Positions 22,980-31,830 of a stretch of DNA of 45,017 nt are shown piece by piece. Within the stretch, counting starts at the first letter, position 1, and the number at the start of each line of letters is the position of its first letter. The stretch comes from Holophagaceae bacterium (lineage in GTDB: Bacteria > Acidobacteriota > Holophagae > Holophagales > Holophagaceae). The notes beneath the pieces were generated by a model. That model worked only from the letters and a program-made list of their open reading frames with translations, was not told where the DNA came from and ran no database searches. The DNA is taken from positions 1 to 45,017 of the forward strand of contig JANYAS010000065.1 in the NCBI GenBank assembly GCA_025361205.1, in the 5' to 3' direction. A program made the translations under genes and the position numbers.

Positions 22980-24376
22980 GCGCGGACCTCCTTCTTTCCC
23001 AGCACCTGGGCCATGATCTCGTTCTGCTGGGGGAGGATGCCGCCCATGCGGCGGACGGATTCCAGCTCGGGGAACTGGCGGACACCGGCCTTGCTGAGGG
23101 CGAGGTGAAGCTCGTCTTCCAACTGTCCGGCACTGGCCTCCACTACCACGATGCGCTCAGCGCCGCGGATGGCTTCCTTCAGGTCCTCCACGGGGAAGGG
23201 CCAGAGGGTGATGGGCCGGAACAGGCCGGCCTTGATGCCCTGCTGCCGCAGTTCCTGCACGGCGCCCTTGGCGGTTCGGGCGGGGGTGTTGCAGGCGATG
23301 AGGACCACTTCCGCATCCTCGCAGAGGTAGGATTCGGAACGAGCCTCGACCTGCATGGCCGCGTACTTGGCGTTCAGGTGGACGTTGTGGGCCTCGAGAT
23401 CGGTCTCGGTGAGGAAGATCGAGGTGATGAGGTTCTTGCGGTGCATGGCGTCGCCATAGACCGCCCACTTGGGGATGCCGGGCTTGGTCATGGTTTCGGG
23501 CAGCTGCACCTTGCCAGTCATCTGGCCCAGGTAGCCGTCGCCGAGAATGACCACTGGGTTCCGGTACTTGAAGCTCAGCTCGAAGGCCAGGATGGTGAGG
23601 TCGAGCATCTCCTGGGGTGTTGAGGGCGCCAGGGTGATGGCTTGCGTGTTGCCGTGGCCGAGGCCGTGGCAGGCGAGCTTGATGTCAGATTGTTCGGGGG
23701 CGATGTTCCCAAGGCCGGGGCCGCCACGCATGACGTCCACAAAGACGCCCGGCAGCTCGGCACCGATCATGTAGGACACGCCTTCCAGCATCAGGCTGAA
23801 GCCCGGCGAGGAGGTGAAGGTCATGGTGGGCAGGCCGGCGCCGGCGGTGCCGTACATCATGTTCACGGCGGCCACTTCGCTCACGGCCTGAATGAAGGTG
23901 CCGTCCAGCTTGGGCAGGAACTTCGCCATCAGCTCGGCGCCCTCGGTGGACGGCGTAATGGGGTACCCGTAGACGTGGCGGCAACCTGCCAGGAGGGCCC
24001 CGAGGGCAGAGGCGTAGGTGCCCTTGATGACCAGGGGTTCCGTGCGGGGTAGGGACAGCACCTCGCAGGGGATATCGAAGGGCTCGATGGCCTCGCTGGG
24101 CTTCACGCCGAAGAGCTTGGCCGGGTCTTCCAGCTCGAAATCTTGAACTTCGCCTTCGTGGGCGGGGCGCAGGCCGTAGGGCTCGGGGCAGGCGTCCATG
24201 CACAGGCCGCAGGCGTTGCAGTTGGTCAGGTCCAGTTCCACGGGCATCAGGCCCGTCAGGGGGTTGATCTGATCGCTGAGGGTGATGCAATCCTTGGCGC
24301 AGGCGTCAAGGCAACGGCCGCAGCCCTTGCAATACTCCGGCAGAAGAAAGGGTTTCGGTCGTTCTTTGAGGGCCAT
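22976..24376 (-). CDS. 2-oxoacid:ferredoxin oxidoreductase, fused delta (ferredoxin) and alpha subunits (VorB-like)
   Basis: Partner of the beta-gamma protein. Residues ~1-75 are a two-cluster ferredoxin with CKGCGRCLDAC and CNACGLCMDACPEP, giving two [4Fe-4S] centres. Residues ~95-466 are the alpha subunit: YASALGALLAGCRHVYGYPITPSTEGAELM, FIQAVSEVAAVNMMYGTAGAG, TSSPGFSLMLEGVSYMIGAELPGVFVDVMRGGPGLG and YRNPVVILGDGYLGQM. The alpha features are closest in memory to 3-methyl-2-oxobutanoate oxidoreductase VorB. The start at 24376 is supported by GGAGG just upstream. The four-subunit complex is thus packed into two genes. It supplies reduced ferredoxin, which a hydrogenase such as the one at 43.7 kb could use. 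Confidence 0.9.
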   Translation of the reverse strand: MALKERPKPFLLPEYCKGCGRCLDACAKDCITLSDQINPLTGLMPVELDLTNCNACGLCMDACPEPYGLRPAHEGEVQDFELEDPAKLFGVKPSEAIEPFDIPCEVLSLPRTEPLVIKGTYASALGALLAGCRHVYGYPITPSTEGAELMAKFLPKLDGTFIQAVSEVAAVNMMYGTAGAGLPTMTFTSSPGFSLMLEGVSYMIGAELPGVFVDVMRGGPGLGNIAPEQSDIKLACHGLGHGNTQAITLAPSTPQEMLDLTILAFELSFKYRNPVVILGDGYLGQMTGKVQLPETMTKPGIPKWAVYGDAMHRKNLITSIFLTETDLEAHNVHLNAKYAAMQVEARSESYLCEDAEVVLIACNTPARTAKGAVQELRQQGIKAGLFRPITLWPFPVEDLKEAIRGAERIVVVEASAGQLEDELHLALSKAGVRQFPELESVRRMGGILPQQNEIMAQVLGKKEVRA

Positions 24377-24704
24377 GGGGCCTCCATGTTGGGACACAGG
24401 TCGTACCTGATGAGAGTGTTGGCCCGGCCCCGTGTGCATGGCGTCACAAGTGGGGGATGCACGCAGACCACCGCCGACCAATGGGCTGGGAATGACACCG
24501 GGGCGCAGCGGTCTGCGGTGGGAGAGGCAGGCTGGAGTCTGGAGTCCGGGGTCTGGAGGTACAGATCCCTGGGGCGCCCCCAGCGACGCACCGATGGTTC
24601 AATTCGGCGCCGACCCATGTGAACGGCCCCAAGGCAACCAGCGGCGCGGCCCAAAGGGCCACCCAGAAAGCATTACCTCCAGTCTCCAGACTCCAGACTG
24701 ACCC
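24377..24704. other. Gene-free stretch upstream of the delta-alpha gene
   Basis: From 24532 it is occupied by repeat copy 2. In 24377-24531 the only clear signal is the GGAGG for the delta-alpha gene; no convincing promoter, RNA or open frame with coding character was seen. Confidence 0.6.
24532..24703 (+). repeat. Dispersed inverted-array repeat element, copy 2
   Basis: The left arm has four 7-bp units CTGGAGT, CTGGAGT, CCGGGGT and CTGGAGG (24532-24559). The right arm has CCTCCAG, TCTCCAG and ACTCCAG (24676-24696), then ACTGACC. Internal hairpins are CTGGGG-CGC-CCCCAG (near 24569) and GGCCC-AAA-GGGCC (near 24648). It is about 172 bp and aligns along its length with copy 1 at 1931-2090. It ends one base before the complement of the nadK stop codon. 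Confidence 0.8.
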
Positions 24705-25595
24705 CTACCTGTCCCCCCAATGCAGTTTCTGCTGAAGCAGCGCGAAGAAGTCGAAATTGGGCTGCTGCAGCAGGGTGATGCGGGCCTCGGATTGGCGCAG
24801 TTTCACCTCGTCACCCGGCATTACTCGGTAGCCCACCTGGCCGTCCAGCGTGAGGTGGGCGTCCTCCGCGTCCACCAGGGTGATGGAGATGGGGCGGGAA
24901 GCCGGTACCACTGAGGGGCGCAGCGTGAGGGTGTGCGGGCAGATGGGGGCGATGACGAAGGCTTCCAGGCTAGGGTGCAGGATGGGCCCGCCGGCTGACA
25001 AGGCATAGGCCGTGGAGCCGGTGGGCGTGGCCACGATCAGCCCGTCCGCCTTCATGGGACCGGCATCCTGGCCATCCACCTTCAGGCGCATGTCCATGAT
25101 GCGGGCCAGGGCGCCCTTGGCGAGGACGGCGTCGTTCAGCACGGTCTGCCGGGCCAGGAGGGCCCCCTGGCGCCAGAGCTCGGCCTCCAGCATGGACCGC
25201 ACATCCAGCACGAGCTTCCCCGCCAGGAAGGCCTGAACGGCCTCGCGGGCCCCCGAAACGGGATGGGCCGTGAGGAAGCCCAGGGAACCCAGGTTGATGC
25301 CCAGGATCGGCGTGCCGTGCCGGCCCACTTGTCGGGCCGCGTGGAGGAGGGTGCCGTCGCCACCCAGCACCAGGCAGAGGTCGGCCTGCACCGCCCTGGT
25401 ATCGAGCCCGGCGCCCAGCTCCGGGGCAATTTCCAGGCGTCCCGGATCGAGGCCCGCCAGGGCCCAGGCCTCCTCCAGGCCCGGCTCACCCGTGACATAC
25501 CAGCCGCGGTCCAGGAACAGCGGCAGCGCGTCACGCAGGGTGGAACCCAGGTGCGGGGATTTGACCTTGGCCACGAGGATCAATCGCTGAGGCAT
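24705..25595 (-). CDS. nadK: NAD kinase
   Basis: Phosphorylates NAD to NADP. It has the family signature LVLGGDGTLLHAAR (GGDGT with the catalytic Asp), GINLGSLGFLT, LNDAVLAKG, the ADGLIVATPTGSTAYALSAGGPI loop and PICPHTL. The length of 296 residues is typical. The start lies only 28 bases from the divergent PBP start, so each promoter must lie largely within the other gene or in that short gap. No strong Shine-Dalgarno sequence is seen for this start. Confidence 0.95.
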   Translation of the reverse strand: MPQRLILVAKVKSPHLGSTLRDALPLFLDRGWYVTGEPGLEEAWALAGLDPGRLEIAPELGAGLDTRAVQADLCLVLGGDGTLLHAARQVGRHGTPILGINLGSLGFLTAHPVSGAREAVQAFLAGKLVLDVRSMLEAELWRQGALLARQTVLNDAVLAKGALARIMDMRLKVDGQDAGPMKADGLIVATPTGSTAYALSAGGPILHPSLEAFVIAPICPHTLTLRPSVVPASRPISITLVDAEDAHLTLDGQVGYRVMPGDEVKLRQSEARITLLQQPNFDFFALLQQKLHWGDR

Positions 25596-25611
25596 GGCAG
25601 TACTCTACCGC

Positions 25612-25617
25612 TATCCT
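25612..25617 (+). promoter_or_regulatory. Putative -10 hexamer for the class A PBP gene (leaderless start?)
   Basis: TATCCT sits six bases before the ATG at 25624, inside the 28-base gap to divergent nadK. There is no Shine-Dalgarno sequence, so the transcript may be leaderless. No good -35 is seen. Confidence 0.28.
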
Positions 25618-25623
25618 TGGACC

Positions 25624-28104
25624 ATGGCTCCCCTGCTGGTTTCCCTCACCTCGCCCACCCGACGTTGGCTCCGGCGTGCGCTCCTGGCCTTCCTGGCCAT
25701 CGCCGCAGTCGGCGCGGCCACTCTGGCGGTGTCCTGGTCCGTGCTGTCGCGTGACGCCGACAGCTTCCTCACCCTGTTCGCCTTGCGGGTGCCGAAGACG
25801 ATCACCAAGGTGCTCGACCAGAGCGGCAATGTCATCGGCATCTTCGCCGAGGAGCATCGCGTGGTGATCCCCTATGGCGATATTCCCAAGTCCTTTGTCA
25901 ATGCCCTGGTGGCGACCGAGGATACGGAGTTCTGGGAGCACAGCGGTATTTCCTTCCGTGGCATCGCCCGATCGGGCTGGAATTTCGTTAGCAGTTTTGG
26001 TCGCCGGCGCGAGGGAGCTTCCACCCTCACCATGCAGCTCATCCGGACCGTGACGGCCAAGCGCCAGAAACGACTGGACCGCAAGCTGAAGGAGATCATC
26101 CTCGCCCGCAAGCTGGAGAAGGCCTACTCCAAGAAACAGATCATGGAAATGTACGCCAACGAGGTGTACTTCGGCGGCGGCCGCTACGGCATCGAGGCGG
26201 CGGCGGAGTTCTATTTTGGCAAGAGTGCGCCGCAGCTGCTCCCCGAGGAGAGTGCGCTACTGGCGGGCCTGGTCCAGAATCCCAACTGGTACAACCCCTA
26301 CAACCCGGATCCCAAGGCCCGCGCGGCGGCCAAGTCGCGTCGGAACCATGTCCTCGTGCGGATGGTGAAGGAAGGCTACCTCAAGGCCCAGGAGGCCAAC
26401 CTGCTGATCGATAAACCCATCCGCCTCGCCCGGGAGAACGCCCACGAAGAGGCGGTGGCGCCCTACGTCGTGGAGGAAGTGCGGAAGTATCTCTATGAAA
26501 AGTACGGCCGGGAACAGGTTCTGAATGGCGGTCTGGAGGTCACGACCACCGTGGACAGTTTCTGGCAGGAAGCCGCCAATGTGGCAGTGCGCACGGGCCT
26601 GAAGGTCGTGGACCGCCGCCGGGGCTTCCGCAAGGAGGCCGTGCAGTTCGTTACGGACCCTGAGACCACGCAACTGAACGGGTGGAAGCGGTACTTCGAG
26701 ATCGGCGACAGCGTGCGCGGCGTGATCCTCGGGTGGAAGGGCGGCAAGGCCCAAGTCCGCATCGGCCAGCTTCAACTGAACGTGCCTGGGAACGCCTTTG
26801 CCTGGGCGGGCAGGGACATTCACAAGCTGCTGCCCCGGGGCGCGGCGCCCCTGTTCATCGTGAAGAGCGCTGAGGATGGAACGCCGAAGACCCTGGAATT
26901 GGATCAGGACCCCCAGGTCGAGGGCGCCCTGATGGCCGTGGATCCGAAGTCTGGTGAGATCCGGGCCATGGTGGGAGGCTACGACTTCAACCGCTCGAAA
27001 TTCAACCGCGCCACCCAGGCTTTCCGTCAGGTGGGCTCCACCATGAAGGCTTATGTCTATGGCGCGGCCTTCACCGCCGGGAAGACGCCGGCGTCGCTGG
27101 TCCAGGACGTGCCGACACGTTTCCTCGACACCGGGAACTTCGTCACCGTGACGCAACCCGATGGCACCTCGGAGTACAAGCCCTTGAAGCAGGGCGTGAA
27201 GCCCTATGAGCCACGGAACTACGAACGGGATTTCTGGGGCCCCATCACCGTCTGGGAAGCCCTGCGGGATTCGCGCAACGTCCCCGCCGTGCGCACCCTC
27301 GATGACACCGGTGTCTTGAGCGTCATCGATTACGCCCGGAAATGCGGGCTCACCGGGAGCATCCCGCCCTACCCCAGCATGGCCCTGGGCTCGGCCGACC
27401 TGACGCTGAGGGAAATGGTGCGGGGCTATGCCACCATCGCCAATGGTGGCCTCCAGTCGCCCGTGCCCTTCTTCATCAAGAAAGTGACGGACCGCAACGG
27501 CCGGGTGCTGGAAAGTCACGGCGGCGCGGCCACGGAACAGGTGCTGGATCCCCAGAGCACCTATCAGCTCATCCAGTGCCTTCAGGGGGTGGCCAACAGC
27601 GGCACCGGCGCCAAGAGCAACGAGCTGGAGTGGCCCGTGGCGGGCAAGACTGGCACCACCGACGAGCACACCGACGCCTGGTTCATGGGCTTCTCCACAC
27701 GCATCGTCTGCGGCGTGTGGGTGGGCCTCGACGAGAAGAAGACCATCTACAGGGGGGCTGATGGCGCCAAGGTGGCGCTGCCCATCTGGATCGATTTCAT
27801 GAAGGCGGCCCTGCCCACCACACCCCGGGAGGAGTTCCAGGCTCCCGAGGGCATGGAGTGGGCGGACATCGACCGCTACACGGGCCTGCTGGCCACCGGG
27901 GCCACCACGGACAAGGTCCTCCACCTCGCTTTCAAACCAGGCACCGTGCCCAGGTCAGGCAGCGATGCGGAGGCCATCCAGAAAGTGCGGGAGGCCCGGG
28001 ACAAGGCCCATACTCAGCCCGTGGAGAGCCGCATCTGGGGACGGCCCCAGCAGATCGAGGAACCCAAGCCGGTGGATCTGAACGCGAGCGACCCGAACGC
28101 CTGA
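25624..28104 (+). CDS. Class A penicillin-binding protein (PBP1A-type transglycosylase/transpeptidase)
   Basis: A bifunctional peptidoglycan synthase. The N-terminal membrane anchor (LRRALLAFLAIAAVGAATLAVSW) is followed by a GT51 domain with ATEDTEFWEHSG (catalytic Glu), GASTLTMQLIRT, RKLKEIILARKLEKAYSKKQIMEMYANEVYFG and LLAGLVQNPNWYNP. An OB-like insert precedes the transpeptidase domain, which has the SxxK serine in GSTMKAY (nt ~27034), SRN in DSRNVPAVR, and KTGTT (nt ~27646). The final ~60 residues are a charged linker. ATG 25624 is chosen over 25594 because the first 10 codons of the longer frame overlap the nadK start and look non-native. 826 residues is normal for the class. Confidence 0.94.
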   Translation: MAPLLVSLTSPTRRWLRRALLAFLAIAAVGAATLAVSWSVLSRDADSFLTLFALRVPKTITKVLDQSGNVIGIFAEEHRVVIPYGDIPKSFVNALVATEDTEFWEHSGISFRGIARSGWNFVSSFGRRREGASTLTMQLIRTVTAKRQKRLDRKLKEIILARKLEKAYSKKQIMEMYANEVYFGGGRYGIEAAAEFYFGKSAPQLLPEESALLAGLVQNPNWYNPYNPDPKARAAAKSRRNHVLVRMVKEGYLKAQEANLLIDKPIRLARENAHEEAVAPYVVEEVRKYLYEKYGREQVLNGGLEVTTTVDSFWQEAANVAVRTGLKVVDRRRGFRKEAVQFVTDPETTQLNGWKRYFEIGDSVRGVILGWKGGKAQVRIGQLQLNVPGNAFAWAGRDIHKLLPRGAAPLFIVKSAEDGTPKTLELDQDPQVEGALMAVDPKSGEIRAMVGGYDFNRSKFNRATQAFRQVGSTMKAYVYGAAFTAGKTPASLVQDVPTRFLDTGNFVTVTQPDGTSEYKPLKQGVKPYEPRNYERDFWGPITVWEALRDSRNVPAVRTLDDTGVLSVIDYARKCGLTGSIPPYPSMALGSADLTLREMVRGYATIANGGLQSPVPFFIKKVTDRNGRVLESHGGAATEQVLDPQSTYQLIQCLQGVANSGTGAKSNELEWPVAGKTGTTDEHTDAWFMGFSTRIVCGVWVGLDEKKTIYRGADGAKVALPIWIDFMKAALPTTPREEFQAPEGMEWADIDRYTGLLATGATTDKVLHLAFKPGTVPRSGSDAEAIQKVREARDKAHTQPVESRIWGRPQQIEEPKPVDLNASDPNA

Positions 28105-28154
28105 ATACCCCAGGAGCTGCCCATTGGTGACCCATTGCCTCGCATCGTCCGGGG

Positions 28155-29519
28155 ATGCTGAAGGCATCAACGGAGCGTGTATTGGCCTTGCGTCGGTCCC
28201 TTTCCATCCTGTGTCTCGGTGCCGCCGCTCTGATTGCCCAGGACGCAGCCCCCGGGCCCCCTGCGGTTGAATTCGGGTTTCAGGAGCGGGTCCGGTCCGA
28301 GTCCTGGGACAACCTCGGGGACCACCGGGGGGCCACGCCCGACTTCCGGACCCAGTACCGGTTCCGGACACGACTGTGGGCAGTGGTCCCGCTCAGCCGG
28401 GACGTCACCTTTTCCGCGGGCCTGGTGAACGAAAACCGAAAGCTGGCCCGCCCCGATCAGGCGGTGAATGGTCGGGAAGTCGCCTTCGAAACGTTCTACC
28501 TGGACTGGCGGATGGGGGCGGCCTGGTCCCTCCGTGCGGGGCGGCAGAACCTGATGCGTGGAGACGGGTTCGTACTCTGGGATGGCAACGCCCTGGATGG
28601 CAGCCGGACCGCCTATGTCAATGCCCTCGACCTGGTCTGGTCCGCCGGGGCCGCAAGCGTTGAATTCCTGGCGATCTCGGATCCCTTCAAGGACCGGTTC
28701 CTGCCCCGCCTCAACGCCTCCATGAACCCCCGGGAACGCCAACTGCTCAACGAGCGCGACGAGGCGGCCCTGGGCGTCTACGCCACCTGGCGACAGCCCG
28801 GGCGGAATCTGCAGGCCTATGCCTTCCACAAGACCGAGCGGCACGACGTTCGTGCGGCCACGGACCCGCTGTTCCAGCCCGACCGCAGGGTGGAGGCCCT
28901 GGGCCTTCGCCTCGCGGAGGATCTGGTCCCGGGGCTGGTGGCCACGGCCGAAGGAACGATGCAATCCGGATGGGAAGATTCCCGCCCCGGGGCCGCCGGT
29001 TCCGGTGCGCCGATCCGCGCCTGGGGGGCCCAGGGCCGGCTCGCTCGGGCCTTCGACCACTCCCGCAAACCTATGCTGACACTGGGTTGGGTGGGGCTGT
29101 CCGGGGATGACCCGACGACGGCCACGCGCGAAGGCTGGGATCCGCTTTTCAGCCGGTGGCCCCGCTGGAGCGAGCTCTACATCTATAGCCAGGTGCCCGA
29201 GGGCGGAGTCGGGTACTGGTCCAACCTGCGCCTGTGGGAGGTCACGGTCCAGGCCCAGCCCTGGCAGTCGCTGGTGCTCAAGGCGAGCGTGTACTGGCTG
29301 AGGGCATATCACCCTGCGTTAGCCCGGGGACCGGTCTTCGCGCCCGGACTGGGCCGCGGACGGCTGCTGGAGCTGCGTGCGGACCTAACTCTGTCCGAGC
29401 GGTGGCAGGGGCACGCGCTCTACGAACGGCTGGACCCCGGCACCTTCTATGCCGGGGGCGATCCAGGCCGATTCTTCCGGGTGGAGGCCGTCTACACGTG
29501 CCGCCGACGGCGCCGATGA
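28155..29519 (+). CDS. Alginate-export-family outer-membrane beta-barrel porin
   Basis: An outer-membrane barrel resembling the alginate_exp (AlgE-like) family. A signal peptide (LSILCLGAAALIAQ) precedes alternating amphipathic strands. Characteristic elements are RFRTRLWAVVPLSRDVTFSAGLVNENR, AWSLRAGRQNLMRGDGFVLWDG, LDGSRTAYVNALDLVW, and a late RWSELYIYSQVPEGGVGYWSNLRLWEV. The C-terminus is VYTCRRRRR rather than the usual aromatic residue, which is odd for a barrel. ATG 28155 opens the longest frame; TTG 28182, six bases after CGGAG, is a credible alternative that removes nine residues before the signal peptide. The transported compound is unknown. Confidence 0.78.
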   Translation: MLKASTERVLALRRSLSILCLGAAALIAQDAAPGPPAVEFGFQERVRSESWDNLGDHRGATPDFRTQYRFRTRLWAVVPLSRDVTFSAGLVNENRKLARPDQAVNGREVAFETFYLDWRMGAAWSLRAGRQNLMRGDGFVLWDGNALDGSRTAYVNALDLVWSAGAASVEFLAISDPFKDRFLPRLNASMNPRERQLLNERDEAALGVYATWRQPGRNLQAYAFHKTERHDVRAATDPLFQPDRRVEALGLRLAEDLVPGLVATAEGTMQSGWEDSRPGAAGSGAPIRAWGAQGRLARAFDHSRKPMLTLGWVGLSGDDPTTATREGWDPLFSRWPRWSELYIYSQVPEGGVGYWSNLRLWEVTVQAQPWQSLVLKASVYWLRAYHPALARGPVFAPGLGRGRLLELRADLTLSERWQGHALYERLDPGTFYAGGDPGRFFRVEAVYTCRRRRR

Positions 29520-29551
29520 GCGACGTCGGCGGAAGATTGTAGGGGAGGAGC

Positions 29552-31237
29552 TTAGGGCTTCTTTTTCCAGACCTTCAGCGGGCGGTCCTCGCCGTATTTG
29601 GGGGCGGGCTTTCCAGCGGGCTTCGCAGCGCTGGATTTCCAGGGGCGGGGCACTTCCTTGGGCGCAGCACTGGCGCTGGGGCGGTCTTCCCAGACCTTGT
29701 GGGGCTTGTCCTGCCCCTCCGTGCGCGGCTTGCTATAGGGCGCGCGGGGCTTCTCGTCGACCTCGCTCCGGGGCTTGAAGCTGCCATCGGGGCGGGTCTT
29801 GGAAGGGGCCTCGCTGCGGGTGGCGGAGTGTTCGGTCCCTCGCGCGGAAGCGCGTTCAGCATAGCTGCGCTGGGGACGGGGGCCGCCTTCCTTGCGGTCG
29901 CGGGGGGGGGCATCAAAGCGGGGCTTGGTCTTGCGTGGGGCCTCGGCGTGCATGTCGAAGCCCGTGGACTGGTCGGCCAGGACGAGGCCCAGCAAGCCCG
30001 CCACGATACGCACGGGATCGGCGTCCTTCAGCAGCTGGTGGGCCTGGGTCAAGGTGGCCGCGCTGGCGGAACCGGTGATACCCTCGATCAGGCGGGTGCC
30101 CTGGGTTTCGCGGATCTGAGCAGGCGTAGGAACGGAACGCCAGTCCAGCGTCAGGCCTCCACGGCGGCTCCAGGCGAGCAGGATGCGGCTTTCGGTTCCG
30201 TTCACCAACGCGAGGCTGGTGCCCTTGGCACCGGCGCGGCCCGTGCGGCCACTGCGGTGGACGTAGCTCTCCAGCTGCGTGGGGATGCCCACATGCACCA
30301 CCAGGGGCAAGCCGGTGATGTCCAGGCCGCGGGCGGCCACATCGGTGGCCACGAGGTAGCGCAGCTTGCCGTCCTTGAACTGCCCCAGGATGCGGGTCCG
30401 CGTGGCCTGGGCGAGGTCGCCGTGGAGGAAGGCCGCCGGGAGTCCGGAGACGGTCAGTTCCTCGGCTACTTCTTCGGTCTGAGCCTTGGTCTTGGTGAAG
30501 ATCAGTGCCGCGCTGGGCTCATCCATCAGCAGCAGGTTCACGAGGGCCCGCACCTTCTGGTGGTCGGGCGTTTGCACCGGCGTATGGGCGATGTCGGCAT
30601 GCACGGCCGCCTCGCCCGCATCAGCCAGCTGGAGCTGCACGGGGTTCTTGAGAAAGCGTTTGGCCAGCTTCGCGATGGGGGCGGGCAGGGTGGCCGAGAA
30701 CAGGTAGGTCTGGGGGCCCGCAGGCACTTTGGCGAGGATGGTCTCCACGTCATCGAGGAAACCCATGTTCAGCATCTCGTCGCACTCATCGAGGACGATC
30801 ATGCTCACGTGGCTGAGATCCAGCGTGCCCCGCTGCATGTGGTCCATGACGCGGCCCGGGGTGCCCACCACCACGGGGGCGCCCAGGCTCAGGGCGCGCA
30901 GCTGGGGCGGGTAGCTCACGCCGCCCACCAGAGAGGCGATGGACAGCTTGGGGACCATGCTGTGCAGTTCTTCGCCCACCTGCTGGGCCAGTTCCCGCGT
31001 GGGAGCGAGGATGAGGGCCTGGGTATGGCGGTCTTCCGTCAGCCGGTGGAGGAGAGGCAGGCCAAAGGCCAGGGTCTTGCCGGAGCCGGTGCGGCTCTGC
31101 ACCAGCAAATCGCGACCTTCCAGGCCGGCCTTGAAGGTCTGGGCCTGCACGGGCATGGGGGTTTCGAAGCCGCGCTTGGCCAAGGCAGCCAGCAGGACTT
31201 CGTTGCAGCCGAGGGCTGCGAAGGTGGTATCGCTCAA
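29552..31237 (-). CDS. DEAD/DECD-box ATP-dependent RNA helicase with long basic tail
   Basis: A 561-residue RNA helicase. The Q motif (FAALGCNEVLLAALAKRGFETPMPVQ) is followed by motif I SRTGSGKT, Ia PTRELAQQ, GG, TPGR, motif II DECD (not DEAD), motif III SAT, then domain 2 with ALIFTKTK, ATDVAARGLDI and HRSGRTGRAG. After residue ~430 comes a ~130-residue tail rich in Lys, Arg, Pro and Glu. It is likely disordered and RNA-binding, as in DeaD/CsdA-type helicases. TTG at 31237 is chosen because GGGAG is correctly placed five bases upstream and the Q motif begins right after it. It converges on the porin. Confidence 0.92.
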   Translation of the reverse strand: MSDTTFAALGCNEVLLAALAKRGFETPMPVQAQTFKAGLEGRDLLVQSRTGSGKTLAFGLPLLHRLTEDRHTQALILAPTRELAQQVGEELHSMVPKLSIASLVGGVSYPPQLRALSLGAPVVVGTPGRVMDHMQRGTLDLSHVSMIVLDECDEMLNMGFLDDVETILAKVPAGPQTYLFSATLPAPIAKLAKRFLKNPVQLQLADAGEAAVHADIAHTPVQTPDHQKVRALVNLLLMDEPSAALIFTKTKAQTEEVAEELTVSGLPAAFLHGDLAQATRTRILGQFKDGKLRYLVATDVAARGLDITGLPLVVHVGIPTQLESYVHRSGRTGRAGAKGTSLALVNGTESRILLAWSRRGGLTLDWRSVPTPAQIRETQGTRLIEGITGSASAATLTQAHQLLKDADPVRIVAGLLGLVLADQSTGFDMHAEAPRKTKPRFDAPPRDRKEGGPRPQRSYAERASARGTEHSATRSEAPSKTRPDGSFKPRSEVDEKPRAPYSKPRTEGQDKPHKVWEDRPSASAAPKEVPRPWKSSAAKPAGKPAPKYGEDRPLKVWKKKP

Positions 31238-31830
31238 GATGTCTCCCGGGGCTGTCCCTGCGCGAGCGTGCCAAATGGCAGACTCTGAATTGGCGAAAAG
31301 CGCCAGCCGGGAGGGGCCCAAACAGGTACTATCCCACGAAAAGCCTTGAAGAGACAGGGGAATTCTCGAACCTCACTCCGCCTGCTGATCACTGAGTTGA
31401 ATCTACCAAATCATGAACTGATCTTCCGAAAGACGATTGGTCTCGATGCTTTTCTTTGCGCCCTTTGTGTTCCTTGTGGCCAATTTCTACTGGGGCCCGC
31501 CCGGCCGAACAGAGAGGAGGCGCAAGAACAGCAACTGTGGCCACAAAGAACGCAAAGAACACAAAAGGGCTGTGACGGCGGTATGCAGCCCATCGCTGTC
31601 ATCGTGCGACGCCTCGCCACCTGGCTCGGTTGAGCGCAGGCGAAGTCTCACCGTTCCCCGCCGTCCCCCACCGGCGAAAGGCTTTTCAACCAGTGAGGAA
31701 CGGCGATGAATGGTGAGAAAGAATCAGTGCGGACAGGGGCCCTGGGGAAGCAGGGGATGGCATGGGAACGGCCTGCCCGCTGGCGGGGGCCGGGAACAAC
31801 CTTCGGGCCGAAGCAGTGATTGGAGGCCCT
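31238..31830. other. Gene-free stretch between helicase start and DUF4382 stop
   Basis: It holds the CTTTGTG inverted array (31454-31567) and a second imperfect inverted repeat, 31646-31663 against 31701-31718 (15 of 18 positions). Inside the latter, CCGTTCC (31651) and GGAACGG (31697) match exactly. No open frame here shows coding character, and no promoter could be assigned. Confidence 0.65.
31454..31567. repeat. Inverted array of CTTTGTG/CACAAAG units
   Basis: CTTTGCG (31454), CTTTGTG (31463) and CCTTGTG (31472) repeat with a strict 9-bp period. They face CACAAAG (31542), CGCAAAG (31551) and CACAAAAG (31560), also at 9-bp period. The loop is about 60 bases and contains GGGGCCCGCCCGGCC. 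The unit CACAAAG differs by one base from the CACCAAG unit at 21.4 kb. Confidence 0.82.

Noticed and set aside
21687..23108. Plus-strand open frame of 473 codons opposite the beta-gamma oxidoreductase gene.
   Set aside because: It is antisense to strong TPP-binding and gamma-domain motifs; its own residues are Gly/His/Asp-rich, as expected of antisense GC-rich frames.
26257..27924. Long open frame (555 codons) antisense to the class A PBP gene.
   Set aside because: GC-rich codon bias leaves the antisense frame open; its product lacks any domain pattern, while the sense strand has full GT51 and transpeptidase motifs.
29699..31288. Long open frame (529 codons) antisense to the RNA helicase.
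   Set aside because: It mirrors helicase codons; the sense strand carries all helicase motifs and a well-placed start.
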